DNA of 10,563 bases from an uncultured Ruminococcus sp. (GCF_946187255.1 NZ_CAMHRZ010000103.1:1-10563), one strand, 5' to 3'; positions 1 to 7,274 are shown, counted from the first letter of the stretch. Numbers and translations: made by a program. Notes: generated from the letters alone by a model not told the origin.

Positions 1-90
1 CAAGCCTGCTGGCGCGAGGCTTGACCGCGCGCTTTGGTTCGCGGCTTAGTTTGTTATGGTCGCTTGTTTGTTTCCGCGCCCCCATAAATT
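1..90 (-). repeat. Dispersed GC-rich repeat, copy at window start
   Basis: Read on the minus strand, this segment aligns with the last ~90 bases of the window (10471-10563). Shared blocks are GCGCGG, then CAAAC.AGCG, CAAACTAA, CGCGAA.CAAAGCGCGCGG and GCCTCGCGCCAGC, in the same order. The copy here lacks about 21 bases that the end copy carries before GCCTCGCGCC. The two copies therefore lie in inverted orientation about 10.5 kb apart. There is no open reading frame of note. The repeat may extend left of the window. That it is a dispersed intergenic repeat of this genome is inferred from the copies seen here. Confidence 0.65.
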
Positions 91-245
91 ATCGTTTATA
101 GCAATACACAACCGAATTGGGATTTTGCGGATATACCGCTGTTGATATGCATTGCCGCAAACAGCGCTTAGGGTGATATGCTTATTTAATTCGCTAAAAT
201 GCGGGCGCGGAATTTGTACGCTGTATACAATAATATGATTTACTC
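91..245. other. Intergenic, no gene seen
   Basis: AT-rich spacer between the repeat and the promoter of the EAL gene. The only structure noticed is a weak hairpin (CGCTGTT at 137-143 against AACAGCG at 160-166). No open reading frame, tRNA or recognisable riboswitch is visible. It lies upstream of the predicted start of transcription, so it is not part of the leader of the next gene. Confidence 0.5.
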
Positions 246-274
246 TTGCAATCCTTATGTAAACGTGTTATAAT
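246..274 (+). promoter_or_regulatory. Sigma-A promoter of the EAL-domain gene
   Basis: A -35 box TTGCAA at 246-251, a 17-bp spacer and a perfect -10 box TATAAT at 269-274 predict a transcript start near 281. That leaves a leader of about 39 bases before the ATG at 320 and only about 9 bases before the ATG at 290, which helps choose the later start. Confidence 0.8.
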
Positions 275-319
275 TGACAGTGGGAGATCATGCTATTACG
301 AAGACAAGGGAGAGGTAAA

Positions 320-2239
320 ATGCCATTTGTCACACAATTCAAAATAGTCATATACTGCGCTTCATTCGTTGTCAGTGCAACGGGCATCCTTTTCACACTG
401 CTGAACCGCCGCACTGATAAACTACAGAATAAGCTATATCTGACCCTCCTTATAATGGTAGTGTGCAACAGCCTGTCCGAGATAATCGCTGATACAGCGA
501 CCATCAGTTCGGGAGTATCGCACGCCGCTGCCGTTGCGGTGGAGGTGGGTCATCTTTCGTATCACCTGGTACATTCGGGCATCGCGCCCATATTTTTCCT
601 GTATGTGCTCTCGGTCTGCGGTGCCAACATGAGCGGCAAGCGAAAACGCTACGTCGCCATGTTCGTCCCCTGGATCATAGTGGAGCTATTCGTGATGCTC
701 AACCCTGTCACCAAGTGGGTGTACTACTACGACAGGAATATGGAGTATCACCGCAACTGGGCACTTTCAATGGTATATATATCCAGCGGACTTTACGTCG
801 CAATGGCGATATTCATGCTGATGTTCCTGTGGAAAGCCCTGAATACCAAGCGCCGCACAGCGCTGATATACTTCTTCTTCATAGTGCTCAGCGGACTTTG
901 CGTGCAGCTGTTCAACTACGACCTGCGTGCGGAGCTTCTTTCGGAAGCCGTTGCACTGCTGGGCGTTATGATAGCCATCGAGATAGAGGATGACCGCATC
1001 GATGCGGGCACCGGGGTATACAACCGCAGGGCGCTGATATCGGATATGAATACCTTCCTGGTCAGCGGCAGACAGCTTTACCTGCTGTGCGTGAAGATCA
1101 CCAACACCGAGATAATCAAGCACGCCACAGGTTCCGACAGCACCGATACCCTTTCAAAGCTGGTGGCTGAATACATGAAAACACTGGTCCCCAGATACCA
1201 GATATACAGCATCAACCCCGACACCTTCATGCTGACCCTGATGGAGAACGACGAGACAAAGGCGGTATGGCTGGCGGGCATGATAAGCGAGAGGTTTGAA
1301 CGCCCCTGGAAGATAGGCGACAACGAGATACCTCTGAAAGTGCTCATCATGGCGGCGGATGTCCCCGCGAGGATACGCACAGTGGACGATGCGCTGTATA
1401 TGGCGGACAGCCCTGTTCCCAAAAAGCTGGATAAAAACATCCTCACAGGTTCCGACCTTGACTACCTGCTCCGCCGTGCTGCGGTGGAAAACGCAGTGAC
1501 AAGGGGTCTTGACCAGCATAACTTCGAGGTATTCTACCAGCCGACTTACCATGTTGCCACCCGCACCCTTCACGGTGCCGAAGCGCTGATACGTCTGCGC
1601 GACCCCGAACTTGGCAACCTGTTCCCCGATGAGTTCATCCCCATCGCAGAACAGATAGGTCTTATCGATGATGTGGACGACTACGTTCTGCGCGAGGTCT
1701 GCAAGTTCCTTGAAAGCGGGATACCAACGGAAATGGGCATGGAGTGCATCAATGTCAACCTTTCCATGTTACAGTGTATGCAGCCCGCATTTGCCGAACA
1801 TATCGTCGATATAGTGGACAAATTCAATGTGGACAAGCACATGATAAACTTCGAGATAACAGAATCCGTTGCCGCAGGAGATTACATCACCCTCAGCCGT
1901 GTGGTAAGGCTCATGAAAAAGCAGGGATTTAAATTCTCAATGGACGACTACGGCACAGGCTACTCGAATATGCAGTCCATATTCAGGCTGGATTTCGATA
2001 TCGTCAAGATCGACAAGAGCATCCTGTGGAGCGCCGAAAAAGGGCAGATGGGACAGATAATCCTGGACAGCAGCGTGCGCATGATACGCCAGATGCGCAG
2101 GAAGATACTGGTAGAAGGCGTAGAGACCGAACATCAGCTGGAAATGCTGAAAGAACTGGGCGTGGATTACGCACAGGGCTACCTGTTCTCAAAACCCATC
2201 AGCAAAGCCGATTTCATCGATATGCTGCAAAAATCGTGA
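320..2239 (+). CDS. Membrane protein with degenerate GGDEF and intact EAL domain (predicted c-di-GMP phosphodiesterase)
   Basis: Predicted 639-residue inner-membrane signalling protein that should hydrolyse the second messenger c-di-GMP to pGpG. Residues ~5-220 form about six or seven hydrophobic segments, a multi-pass sensor-like region. Next comes a GGDEF-like domain from ~228 (DAGTGVYNRR). Its signature position reads NPDTF (~299-303) instead of GGDEF, so it should not make c-di-GMP. The C-terminal EAL domain (~405-639) keeps the catalytic set: EAL at 421-423, NVNLS, FEITES, DDYGTGYS at 542-549, KIDK at 563, EGVET at 599 and QGYLFSKP at 619. The frame is also open from an ATG at 290. The start at 320 is preferred because AAGGGAGAGG (306-315) precedes it and the promoter places the 5' end near 281. 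It stands alone with its own promoter. The inactive GGDEF domain may bind GTP as an allosteric module, which is known in the family but only inferred here. Confidence 0.9.
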   Translation: MPFVTQFKIVIYCASFVVSATGILFTLLNRRTDKLQNKLYLTLLIMVVCNSLSEIIADTATISSGVSHAAAVAVEVGHLSYHLVHSGIAPIFFLYVLSVCGANMSGKRKRYVAMFVPWIIVELFVMLNPVTKWVYYYDRNMEYHRNWALSMVYISSGLYVAMAIFMLMFLWKALNTKRRTALIYFFFIVLSGLCVQLFNYDLRAELLSEAVALLGVMIAIEIEDDRIDAGTGVYNRRALISDMNTFLVSGRQLYLLCVKITNTEIIKHATGSDSTDTLSKLVAEYMKTLVPRYQIYSINPDTFMLTLMENDETKAVWLAGMISERFERPWKIGDNEIPLKVLIMAADVPARIRTVDDALYMADSPVPKKLDKNILTGSDLDYLLRRAAVENAVTRGLDQHNFEVFYQPTYHVATRTLHGAEALIRLRDPELGNLFPDEFIPIAEQIGLIDDVDDYVLREVCKFLESGIPTEMGMECINVNLSMLQCMQPAFAEHIVDIVDKFNVDKHMINFEITESVAAGDYITLSRVVRLMKKQGFKFSMDDYGTGYSNMQSIFRLDFDIVKIDKSILWSAEKGQMGQIILDSSVRMIRQMRRKILVEGVETEHQLEMLKELGVDYAQGYLFSKPISKADFIDMLQKS

Positions 2240-2266
2240 TCTATCTTGCGTACTGCGGAGCCGATT

Positions 2267-2298
2267 GAGGGAAACCTTTCTGAAGAAAGGTTTTCCTC
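2267..2298 (+). other. Hairpin downstream of the EAL gene (possible transcript end)
   Basis: A 14-bp stem (2267-2280 against 2285-2298, one G-T pair) with a TGAA loop starts 28 bases after the EAL stop codon. It lacks a following T-run, so it is not a standard intrinsic terminator. It could stabilise the 3' end or work together with the next hairpin. Confidence 0.55.
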
Positions 2299-2316
2299 AT
2301 GTCAATTTATTGACAT
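2299..2316. other. Second hairpin, ATGTCAA/TTGACAT
   Basis: A perfect 7-bp stem with a TTTA loop abuts the previous hairpin without any gap. It is followed by mixed pyrimidine-rich sequence (TTGGCTTCTTTC), not a clean T-run. Function unknown. Confidence 0.45.
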
Positions 2317-2342
2317 TGGCTTCTTTCTAAAGACTTTTGCCT

Positions 2343-2435
2343 CTTTTTGACAGGGGGGCAAGCATTCTTACAAAGCATAGCAATTGTCGGACTTTCGCTT
2401 TTCTTACAAAGAAAAGATGCCCCCCTGCCAAAAAG
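2343..2435. repeat. 93-bp inverted-repeat element with nested hairpin
   Basis: Two 18-base arms, CTTTTTGACAGGGGGGCA (2343-2360) and its near-perfect reverse complement at 2418-2435 (one mismatch), enclose 57 bases. Inside lies a perfect 8-bp hairpin, CTTTTCTT-ACA-AAGAAAAG (2398-2416). A direct repeat TTCTTACAAAG occurs at 2365-2375 and 2401-2411. The long arms and nested hairpin resemble small dispersed palindromic or MITE-like elements. A second copy is not visible in the window, so mobility is a guess. A 69-codon open frame running through it has no ribosome binding site and looks spurious. Confidence 0.55.
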
Positions 2436-2558
2436 AAACAGAAATTTCAGATGGGACTTGGGGACAGCTTTTCTTCAAAATGATTTGCTTCAACAGGCTT
2501 CACAGTATACAGGGCAGATCATATTTTTGACAACACACAACGAGATCACGATATAACA
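2436..2558. other. Intergenic, no gene seen
   Basis: AT-rich spacer between the inverted-repeat element and the terminator. No convincing start signal, RNA gene or further repeat is visible. Confidence 0.4.
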
Positions 2559-2560
2559 AA

Positions 2561-2601
2561 ACGGGCGTTCCGCATTGATACGGAACACCCGTTGTTTTTT
2601 T
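2561..2601. terminator. Bidirectional intrinsic terminator
   Basis: A 12-bp stem (2561-2572 against 2581-2592, one C-A mismatch) encloses an 8-base loop. On the plus strand it is followed by TG and seven T (2595-2601). On the minus strand it is followed by TTTTGTTATAT. It lies 34 bases beyond the stop codon of the minus-strand ABC-F gene and about 320 bases beyond the EAL gene, so it probably serves mainly the ABC-F gene and also blocks read-through from the left. Confidence 0.85.
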
Positions 2602-2634
2602 GAATATCTATATGATAAACCTCTCCGCAGTACG

Positions 2635-4575
2635 TCAGTCGGAGAGCTCTGCCCATTCGTCCATCATTTCGTCCAGCTCTGTGCGCTTGGCTTCGAGGGC
2701 GTTGCATTTCTCGGTCATCAAGCCGAAATCCGCAGCCACTTCGGGGTCTGCTATCTCGTTCTCCAGGCGGAATATCTCTATCTCCGCCTGCTCGATGAGC
2801 TCCTCCAGCTCCTTGACCCGCGCCCTGCGCTTTGCATCCAGCGCACGCTGTTCCTTGCTGCGGTAGCTTATCTCCTTCTGCTCGCGCCTGTCCTGCTCTG
2901 CCTTTATGCGCTTCTGCTCGGCGGCACTTTCCGCAGCGGACTTCTCTGCCGCGCTGACCGCTTCGGCGTAGGCATCGAAATTGCCCTCGTAGCAGTTCAC
3001 CTCATCCGCCTTGACCTCGATTATACGGTCAGCCACCTTGTTTATCAGGTATCTGTCGTGGGAAACAAGTATGATAGTCCCCTCAAACTCCGCCAGCACG
3101 TCCTCCAATACCTCTTTCGTGTTCAGGTCGAGGTGGTTCGTGGGCTCGTCAAGTATCAGCACATTGCCGCGGGTGTACGCCATTATCGCAAAGCACAGCT
3201 TCGCACGCTCGCCGCCGCTGAGTACCGATATGGGCTTGAATACGTCCTCACCCGTCAGCAGCACCGCACCCAGCGCCTTGCGGGCTTCCGCAGGGGTCAT
3301 GGCGGGGAAACGGTCAAGCATCTCATCTATCACCGTGCTGCCCATGTGGAGTATATTATGCTCCTGCTCAAAGTAGGATATCTTCACGTTGCCGCCCCAC
3401 ACGATATTACCGCGCTCGTGGGGGATGATGCCCTGTATCAGCTTGAGTATCGAGGTCTTGCCTATACCGTTAGCCCCGATTATCGCAGCGTGCTCGCCCC
3501 GCCTGATGTGCATATCAAGGCTGTTTATAAGCGTCTTGCGCTCCTCGCCCTCACCGACCACCAGCGGGCAGTCTATCACCTTGACTATATCCTTTGTGGG
3601 CTCGATATCGTATTCCAGCTTTATCTTCGGCGGGCGTGTGAACATGAGGGGCTTGTCGATAAGCTCTATCCTGTCCAGCGTGTGCTGTCTTGATTTTGCC
3701 ATTTTCGCAGTGGAAGCCCTCACCTTGTTCTTGGCGATGTATTCCTCCAGCTTTTTTATCTCCTCCTGCTGAGCTTCCCATTCCTTCAGCTGACGTTCAG
3801 CGTTGTGCTTCTTCTGCACCACATAGGCGGAATATCCGCCCTTGTAGGAAGTCAGCCTGCCCTGCTCTATCTCGCATATCCTCGTACATACCTTGTTCAG
3901 GAAGTATCTGTCGTGGGATACTATGAGTATCGAGCCCTTGTAGCTTTTGAGGTAATCCTCCAGCCACATGAGAGTGGTGAAATCCAGGTGGTTGGTAGGC
4001 TCGTCGAGTATCAGCAGGTCGGGGCGTTCAAGCAGCAGCTTTGCCAGAGCAAGACGGGTCTTTTCGCCGCCCGAAAGGGATGATATGACCCTGTCGCGGG
4101 GCACATCACCGAAGCCCATACCGTTGAGTATGCGGCTTATCTCCACATCTATGCGATAGCCGTCGTTGGCTTCAAAGTAGGCTGAAAGCTCGGAATATTC
4201 GGCGCTTACCATTTCCAGTTCAGCCCCCGAAAGACCTGTCATCTGCTGTTCCAGCTCGTCCATGCGTTTGCGGGCAGCCAGCAGCTTATCAAAAGCCTTG
4301 TGAAGCTCCGCATCAATGGTGGAATCGCTTTCCAGTCCGCTGTTCTGTCTCAGGAATCCTATGGTGCAGTTCTGTGAGACTTCGACGGAGCCGAGCCCGT
4401 CGGAAGTTCTGTCGAAACCGAGGTCGCCGATGAGTATATTCAGCAGAGTGGACTTACCGCAGCCGTTGACACCGATAAGTCCGACAGTTTCTCTGTCCTC
4501 GATGACGAGGTTGATATCTTTGAGCAGGGGTTCGCCGTTGAAATACTTATACAAATGCTCGATCTTTACCAGCAT
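2635..4575 (-). CDS. ABC-F family ATPase (ribosome-associated, YdiF/Uup-like)
   Basis: A 646-residue soluble protein with two ABC ATPase domains and no membrane segments, the hallmark of ABC-F proteins, which act on ribosomes during translation rather than in transport. Domain 1 has Walker A GVNGCGKST (35-43), signature LSGGE (167-171) and Walker B LLILDEP with the ABC-F sequence NHLD (187-198). A charged linker (~255-315) with KNKVRASTAKMAKSRQ corresponds to the P-site-tRNA interaction motif. Domain 2 has GANGIGKT (367-374), LSGGE (452-456) and VLILDEPTNHLD (472-483). A coiled-coil tail covers ~540-646. Length and tail match housekeeping YdiF-type members (about 640 residues) better than short antibiotic-resistance members, but resistance cannot be excluded. 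The start is supported by AAGGAG at 4582-4587, six bases from the ATG. Monocistronic, with its own promoter and terminator. Confidence 0.93.
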   Translation of the reverse strand: MLVKIEHLYKYFNGEPLLKDINLVIEDRETVGLIGVNGCGKSTLLNILIGDLGFDRTSDGLGSVEVSQNCTIGFLRQNSGLESDSTIDAELHKAFDKLLAARKRMDELEQQMTGLSGAELEMVSAEYSELSAYFEANDGYRIDVEISRILNGMGFGDVPRDRVISSLSGGEKTRLALAKLLLERPDLLILDEPTNHLDFTTLMWLEDYLKSYKGSILIVSHDRYFLNKVCTRICEIEQGRLTSYKGGYSAYVVQKKHNAERQLKEWEAQQEEIKKLEEYIAKNKVRASTAKMAKSRQHTLDRIELIDKPLMFTRPPKIKLEYDIEPTKDIVKVIDCPLVVGEGEERKTLINSLDMHIRRGEHAAIIGANGIGKTSILKLIQGIIPHERGNIVWGGNVKISYFEQEHNILHMGSTVIDEMLDRFPAMTPAEARKALGAVLLTGEDVFKPISVLSGGERAKLCFAIMAYTRGNVLILDEPTNHLDLNTKEVLEDVLAEFEGTIILVSHDRYLINKVADRIIEVKADEVNCYEGNFDAYAEAVSAAEKSAAESAAEQKRIKAEQDRREQKEISYRSKEQRALDAKRRARVKELEELIEQAEIEIFRLENEIADPEVAADFGLMTEKCNALEAKRTELDEMMDEWAELSD

Positions 4576-4627
4576 AATGATCTCCTTATGTTGTTTAACT
4601 TGTTATTTCCGTGTCATGATCTTTTAT

Positions 4628-4656
4628 ATTATACACTATTTTTGGGGTCAATGCAA
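4628..4656 (-). promoter_or_regulatory. Sigma-A promoter of the ABC-F gene
   Basis: On the minus strand, -35 TTGCAT (4656-4651), a 17-bp spacer and a perfect -10 TATAAT (4633-4628). The transcript should begin near 4621, giving a leader of about 45 bases. There is no room for a long attenuator leader of the kind found in front of some ABC-F resistance genes, which favours a housekeeping role. Confidence 0.8.
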
Positions 4657-4670
4657 GTAGCGGCGGGAAT

Positions 4671-4702
4671 AATTCATAATTCATAATTCATAATTCATAA
4701 TT
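4671..4702. repeat. Heptamer tandem repeat (AATTCAT)4.6
   Basis: Four full AATTCAT units plus AATT, followed by GTTGG. The same repeat, with 2.6 units and followed by GTGG, recurs at 5151-5168 in the same orientation. Together they bracket a gene-free stretch of about 450 bp. Confidence 0.85.
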
Positions 4703-4754
4703 GTTGGCAGGGGCGGGAAGTAGCTGCGCTGAGGATAGAATGCCAAGGAGGAGA

Positions 4755-4848
4755 GCTTTGGGTCAAGCCTTTCGCGAAAGGCTTGCGGAGAGCTCGAGAG
4801 GCAAATGCCGACGCAGTCGCATACGCCTCTCGGTCAAGGCACCAAAGC
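4755..4848. repeat. Palindromic intergenic element, possible three-way fold
   Basis: An outer stem GCTTTGG (4755-4761)/CCAAAGC (4842-4848) encloses two inner hairpins. One is the perfect 20-bp palindrome AAGCCTTTCGCGAAAGGCTT (4765-4784). The other is CGAGAGGC (4795-4802) against GCCTCTCG (4825-4832), with CGAC-GCA-GTCG at its tip. GGTCAAG occurs twice (4761-4767, 4832-4838). The 14-mer GCCGACGCAGTCGC (4807-4820) occurs in reverse complement at 10533-10546, linking this element to the repeat at the window end. No protein-coding sense. Confidence 0.6.
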
Positions 4849-4874
4849 GACGCGGAAACCATGAAATAAATAGC

Positions 4875-4958
4875 ACAGCAAACTAACGACCAATAAAGCG
4901 CAGCAACAAAGCCGAAAATAGAACAGCAAACTTACGCTCAAATAAGCGCGGCAATAAC
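4875..4958 (+). repeat. Two degenerate direct copies of the CAAACTAA dispersed repeat
   Basis: Copy A (4875-4907) and copy B (4923-4958) share ACAGCAAACT[A/T]ACG, then CAA.TAA and GCGC[A/G]GCAA. The end-of-window copy (from 10495) begins ACAGCAAACTAAAACG and also continues to AAAGCGC, and the window-start copy has the same core on the other strand. The tandem arrangement here suggests local duplication followed by decay. Confidence 0.5.
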
Positions 4959-5150
4959 AAAACTATGAGCGTGAACAAATCAAAAGTCCACGATCTTTCT
5001 TTCGGCGGGAATACATTGCCGCGCGTCTACTAGCGAGGACAGCGAAGCGTCTCCGAGCGGTCGTTCATCTCTCCAAGGCGATAAATGCAGGAGCATACAG
5101 CAGACCCACATAAAAAACAAAAGACCAAGCCCAATAGCTCCCGCTTTTTC
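4959..5150. other. Intergenic, no gene seen
   Basis: No convincing open reading frame or RNA gene. CGGCGGGAATA at 5003-5013 repeats a sequence found at 4661-4671 next to the first heptamer array. A short imperfect direct repeat beginning GCGTCT lies around 5022-5063. Confidence 0.4.
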
Positions 5151-5168
5151 AATTCATAATTCATAATT
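5151..5168. repeat. Heptamer tandem repeat (AATTCAT)2.6
   Basis: Second copy of the AATTCAT array, same orientation as 4671-4702 and with a similar 3' flank (GTGG against GTTGG). Confidence 0.8.
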
Positions 5169-5199
5169 GTGGTGTGAGCGGTGAGTGCGCAGTTCTTAG

Positions 5200-5213
5200 G
5201 ATACTATAGTATC
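5200..5213. repeat. 14-bp perfect palindrome GATACTATAGTATC
   Basis: A self-complementary 14-mer lying downstream of the LRR gene's terminator. It could be an operator-like site, but no nearby promoter or gene start would make use of it. Confidence 0.4.
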
Positions 5214-5246
5214 ATACTCGGGGGTTATTTACGCTAAAGCACCAAC

Positions 5247-5280
5247 AAAAAAGAGGAACAGCCGTAAGATCCGTTCCTCT
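5247..5280 (-). terminator. Intrinsic terminator of the LRR gene
   Basis: On the minus strand, AGAGGAAC (5280-5273) pairs with GTTCCTCT (5259-5252), with up to two further inner pairs, followed by TTTTT. It lies 23 bases after the stop codon at 5303. Confidence 0.85.
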
Positions 5281-5302
5281 CTGTCATTATGTTGCGGTTG
5301 TC

Positions 5303-6982
5303 TTACTTCACTACGACTTTGAAAGCTCTGCTGTTCAGATAGCGTGTATCCCACTTGCCGTTTATCTTGGCACATATTACCATTTCGCCAATACTGCCGG
5401 GCCTTAGCTTTGGCGAGGTGAAATATGTCTTATCGGTCGTGATCTGTACTTTCCACTTGCCCGCAAGCTTGACGGCTATGGCGTACTGTGTCGCATCCTT
5501 GACCTCGTTCCATTTCATTCTGAACTGGTGGGTCTGCTTATTCCATTCGACTTTGTTTACGACCGGGAATTCGAGACGGGGATCAGACGGTACGGGTTCG
5601 GGCAGCAGTTCGTACTCAAAGCCGTTGTCTTTGGCGTATTTTTCGCCTGCGGTCCCTTTGTAGCAGTATATCTTGAAGTCTTCTATTTTAGAACGTGTTC
5701 TATAATCGTATCCGAAAGCCTCTTTATCGATGGTCGTAACACTTCTCGGGATAGTAACACTTTTCAGACCGGCACTAAGAAAAGCCGAATGTCCGATGCT
5801 TGTAACGCTGTCGGGAATAACTACATTTGTAAGGCTTTTGCATTTAAAGAAAGCTAATTCACCAATGTTTGTAACACCGTTCGGAATAGTCACACTTGTT
5901 ATGTTTTCGCATAAGCTGAAGCATTCATCGCTAATGTTCGTAACACTATCCGGGATAACGACCGCACCTGTCTTTGCTCCGGGGCAGCACAGCACAGTAC
6001 TCGATCCTTTATCATACAGAACTCCGTCAATAGAACAATAATTCTTATTATCCGGGCTTACATCAATGGTTGTCAGATCTTCACACTCGAGGAAAGCAAA
6101 TTGACCGATATTCGTAACACCGGCAGGAATATTTATACTCTTCAGACCATCACAATAGGCAAAGGCATATTCATCAATATCCCTGACACTATCCGGGATA
6201 GTTACAGTTAAACTTGTCTCCTTTGAATGCGGAGAGATCCAAAAGGCAAATGTACCGATCTTTGTAACACTATTCGAGATAGTTACATTTTCAAGGTATG
6301 GATTACCAATAAAGGCATGGGCACCAATGTATGTGACACCGTCTTCGATCACCACATTCCTTATGATCTCATCAGTCTCTGTAAAGGGCGTCCGATTAAA
6401 CTCGAAATCTGACATCTCTCCCTCGCCGCTGATCGTGAGTGTACCTTCTTCATCAAGCGTCCAGATCAGATTCTCGCCGCATTTACCGTTTACGCCAAGC
6501 AGTTCGTAGTCAAAGCCGTTATCTATCGCGTACTGCTCGGCAGGCGAGGCGCGATAGCAGCGGATCACAAAGTCAGGGATCTTTACCAGTTCTTCATCAT
6601 AAGACCCATCGGGATTTTTAACGTCTATATAATGATATCCTACCGACTTGCCTAAGATCTTTGTATCTTTGCCGAGGATCGTTATAGTGTTTGAGTTGTG
6701 AGGCATAGGATCCCATTCGGCGGCTATGAGTGACACTTTTCTTCCATCAATGGATTTAGGGATTATGCTGTCGGCTGTGCCGGTGGCCCAAGCGGGTGCT
6801 GTGACTTCAACAGTTCCGTCATCAAGAATGGCGTATATTAAACCGCTGTCTTCATCCTCGCGGAAGGAGATCGCCTCAGCAGCAATATCTGTCCCGACTA
6901 ACTGCGCAACTTCGGGGATGCCCACAATCCCCACTGCCATTACCAACGCAGCAGCGATGCTTGCAAAACGTTTTAATGTCAT
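5303..6982 (-). CDS. Secreted BspA-type leucine-rich-repeat protein
   Basis: A 559-residue predicted exported protein of unknown binding target. An N-terminal signal peptide (KR, then hydrophobic AALVMAVGIVGI) ends near AEA at 35-37. After a first module come the CGENLIWTLDEEGTLTISGEGEM segment, common in clostridial LRR_5 proteins, and about eight BspA-type repeats of ~23 residues (IPDSVT.IG..AF..C..L..V). A DVSPDNKNY...DGVLYDK insertion of the usual BspA kind interrupts them. The pair CYRASPAEQYAIDNGFDYELL and CYKGTAGEKYAKDNGFEYELL marks a duplicated module. The last ~95 residues look like a fibronectin-III-type beta domain. No sortase motif, dockerin or membrane anchor is seen, so it is likely released or held non-covalently. 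The frame also opens at 6991, but AAAGGA (6997-6992) abuts that ATG and lies nine bases from the one at 6982, which is preferred. Monocistronic. Confidence 0.88.
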   Translation of the reverse strand: MTLKRFASIAAALVMAVGIVGIPEVAQLVGTDIAAEAISFREDEDSGLIYAILDDGTVEVTAPAWATGTADSIIPKSIDGRKVSLIAAEWDPMPHNSNTITILGKDTKILGKSVGYHYIDVKNPDGSYDEELVKIPDFVIRCYRASPAEQYAIDNGFDYELLGVNGKCGENLIWTLDEEGTLTISGEGEMSDFEFNRTPFTETDEIIRNVVIEDGVTYIGAHAFIGNPYLENVTISNSVTKIGTFAFWISPHSKETSLTVTIPDSVRDIDEYAFAYCDGLKSINIPAGVTNIGQFAFLECEDLTTIDVSPDNKNYCSIDGVLYDKGSSTVLCCPGAKTGAVVIPDSVTNISDECFSLCENITSVTIPNGVTNIGELAFFKCKSLTNVVIPDSVTSIGHSAFLSAGLKSVTIPRSVTTIDKEAFGYDYRTRSKIEDFKIYCYKGTAGEKYAKDNGFEYELLPEPVPSDPRLEFPVVNKVEWNKQTHQFRMKWNEVKDATQYAIAVKLAGKWKVQITTDKTYFTSPKLRPGSIGEMVICAKINGKWDTRYLNSRAFKVVVK

Positions 6983-6998
6983 AAACAACATTCCTTTC

Positions 6999-7023
6999 AG
7001 AAATTTGGAATTTAGTAATTTCT
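6999..7023 (-). promoter_or_regulatory. Leader hairpin before the LRR gene
   Basis: AGAAATT and AATTTCT form a 7-bp AT-rich stem between the predicted transcript start (~7023) and the ribosome binding site. It would sit at the extreme 5' end of the mRNA and might protect it from decay. Weak evidence. Confidence 0.35.
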
Positions 7024-7029
7024 GGCATT

Positions 7030-7058
7030 AGTATATCACAATTCTTTTACTATGTCAA
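7030..7058 (-). promoter_or_regulatory. Sigma-A promoter of the LRR gene
   Basis: On the minus strand, a perfect -35 TTGACA (7058-7053), a 17-bp spacer and -10 TATACT (7035-7030), with A/T-rich DNA upstream. Predicted start near 7023, leader about 41 bases. Confidence 0.88.
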
Positions 7059-7237
7059 CATTTTATATTTGTTTATTCTTATCCTTGAAAATAGACGCCT
7101 TAACTGCATTGTCTTGATGTAATCTGCACATTACAAATAGAATGCGTAAGTGGAGTCTGCGGAGACTATCGCCAAAGTGTTGGGTGGAGACAGTACAGAT
7201 ACGAAACAGGCTATCCGTGATGAAGGTTCTGAGGACG
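7059..7237. other. Intergenic, possible decayed coding remnant
   Basis: No complete gene. On the plus strand the frame from GTG at 7149 reads VESAETIAKVLGGDSTDTKQ and stays open into the tRNA region. It has a protein-like composition but no ribosome binding site and no recognised family. It lies on the 3' side of the tRNA-Leu gene, where remnants of integrated elements are often found. This is only suggestive. Confidence 0.25.
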
Positions 7238-7274
7238 AAAAAAATCGCAAGTCTCCGAATCGAAAACTTGCGAT
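7238..7274 (-). terminator. Intrinsic terminator of tRNA-Leu
   Basis: On the minus strand, ATCGCAAGT (7274-7266) and ACTTGCGAT (7252-7244) form a perfect 9-bp stem with a 13-base loop, followed by seven T, starting four bases after the tRNA CCA end. Confidence 0.92.

Noticed and set aside
246..320. c-di-GMP (GEMM) riboswitch in front of the EAL gene
   Set aside because: The predicted leader is only about 39 bases, too short for the aptamer, and no conserved motif is seen.
2347..2556. 69-codon plus-strand frame after the EAL gene
   Set aside because: It runs through the inverted-repeat element, has no ribosome binding site, and its composition follows the repeat.
2575..3693. Long plus-strand open frame of 372 codons opposite the ABC-F gene
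   Set aside because: It is antisense to a gene with clear Walker and signature motifs, and its protein is low-complexity Leu/Tyr/His-rich with no domain.
4621..4656. Antibiotic-inducible attenuator leader for the ABC-F gene
   Set aside because: The predicted leader is about 45 bases with no upstream peptide or alternative hairpins.
4701..4886. 61-codon Arg-rich frame in the central intergenic region
   Set aside because: It lies over the palindromic element with a composition set by the repeats. No ribosome binding site precedes the first codon.
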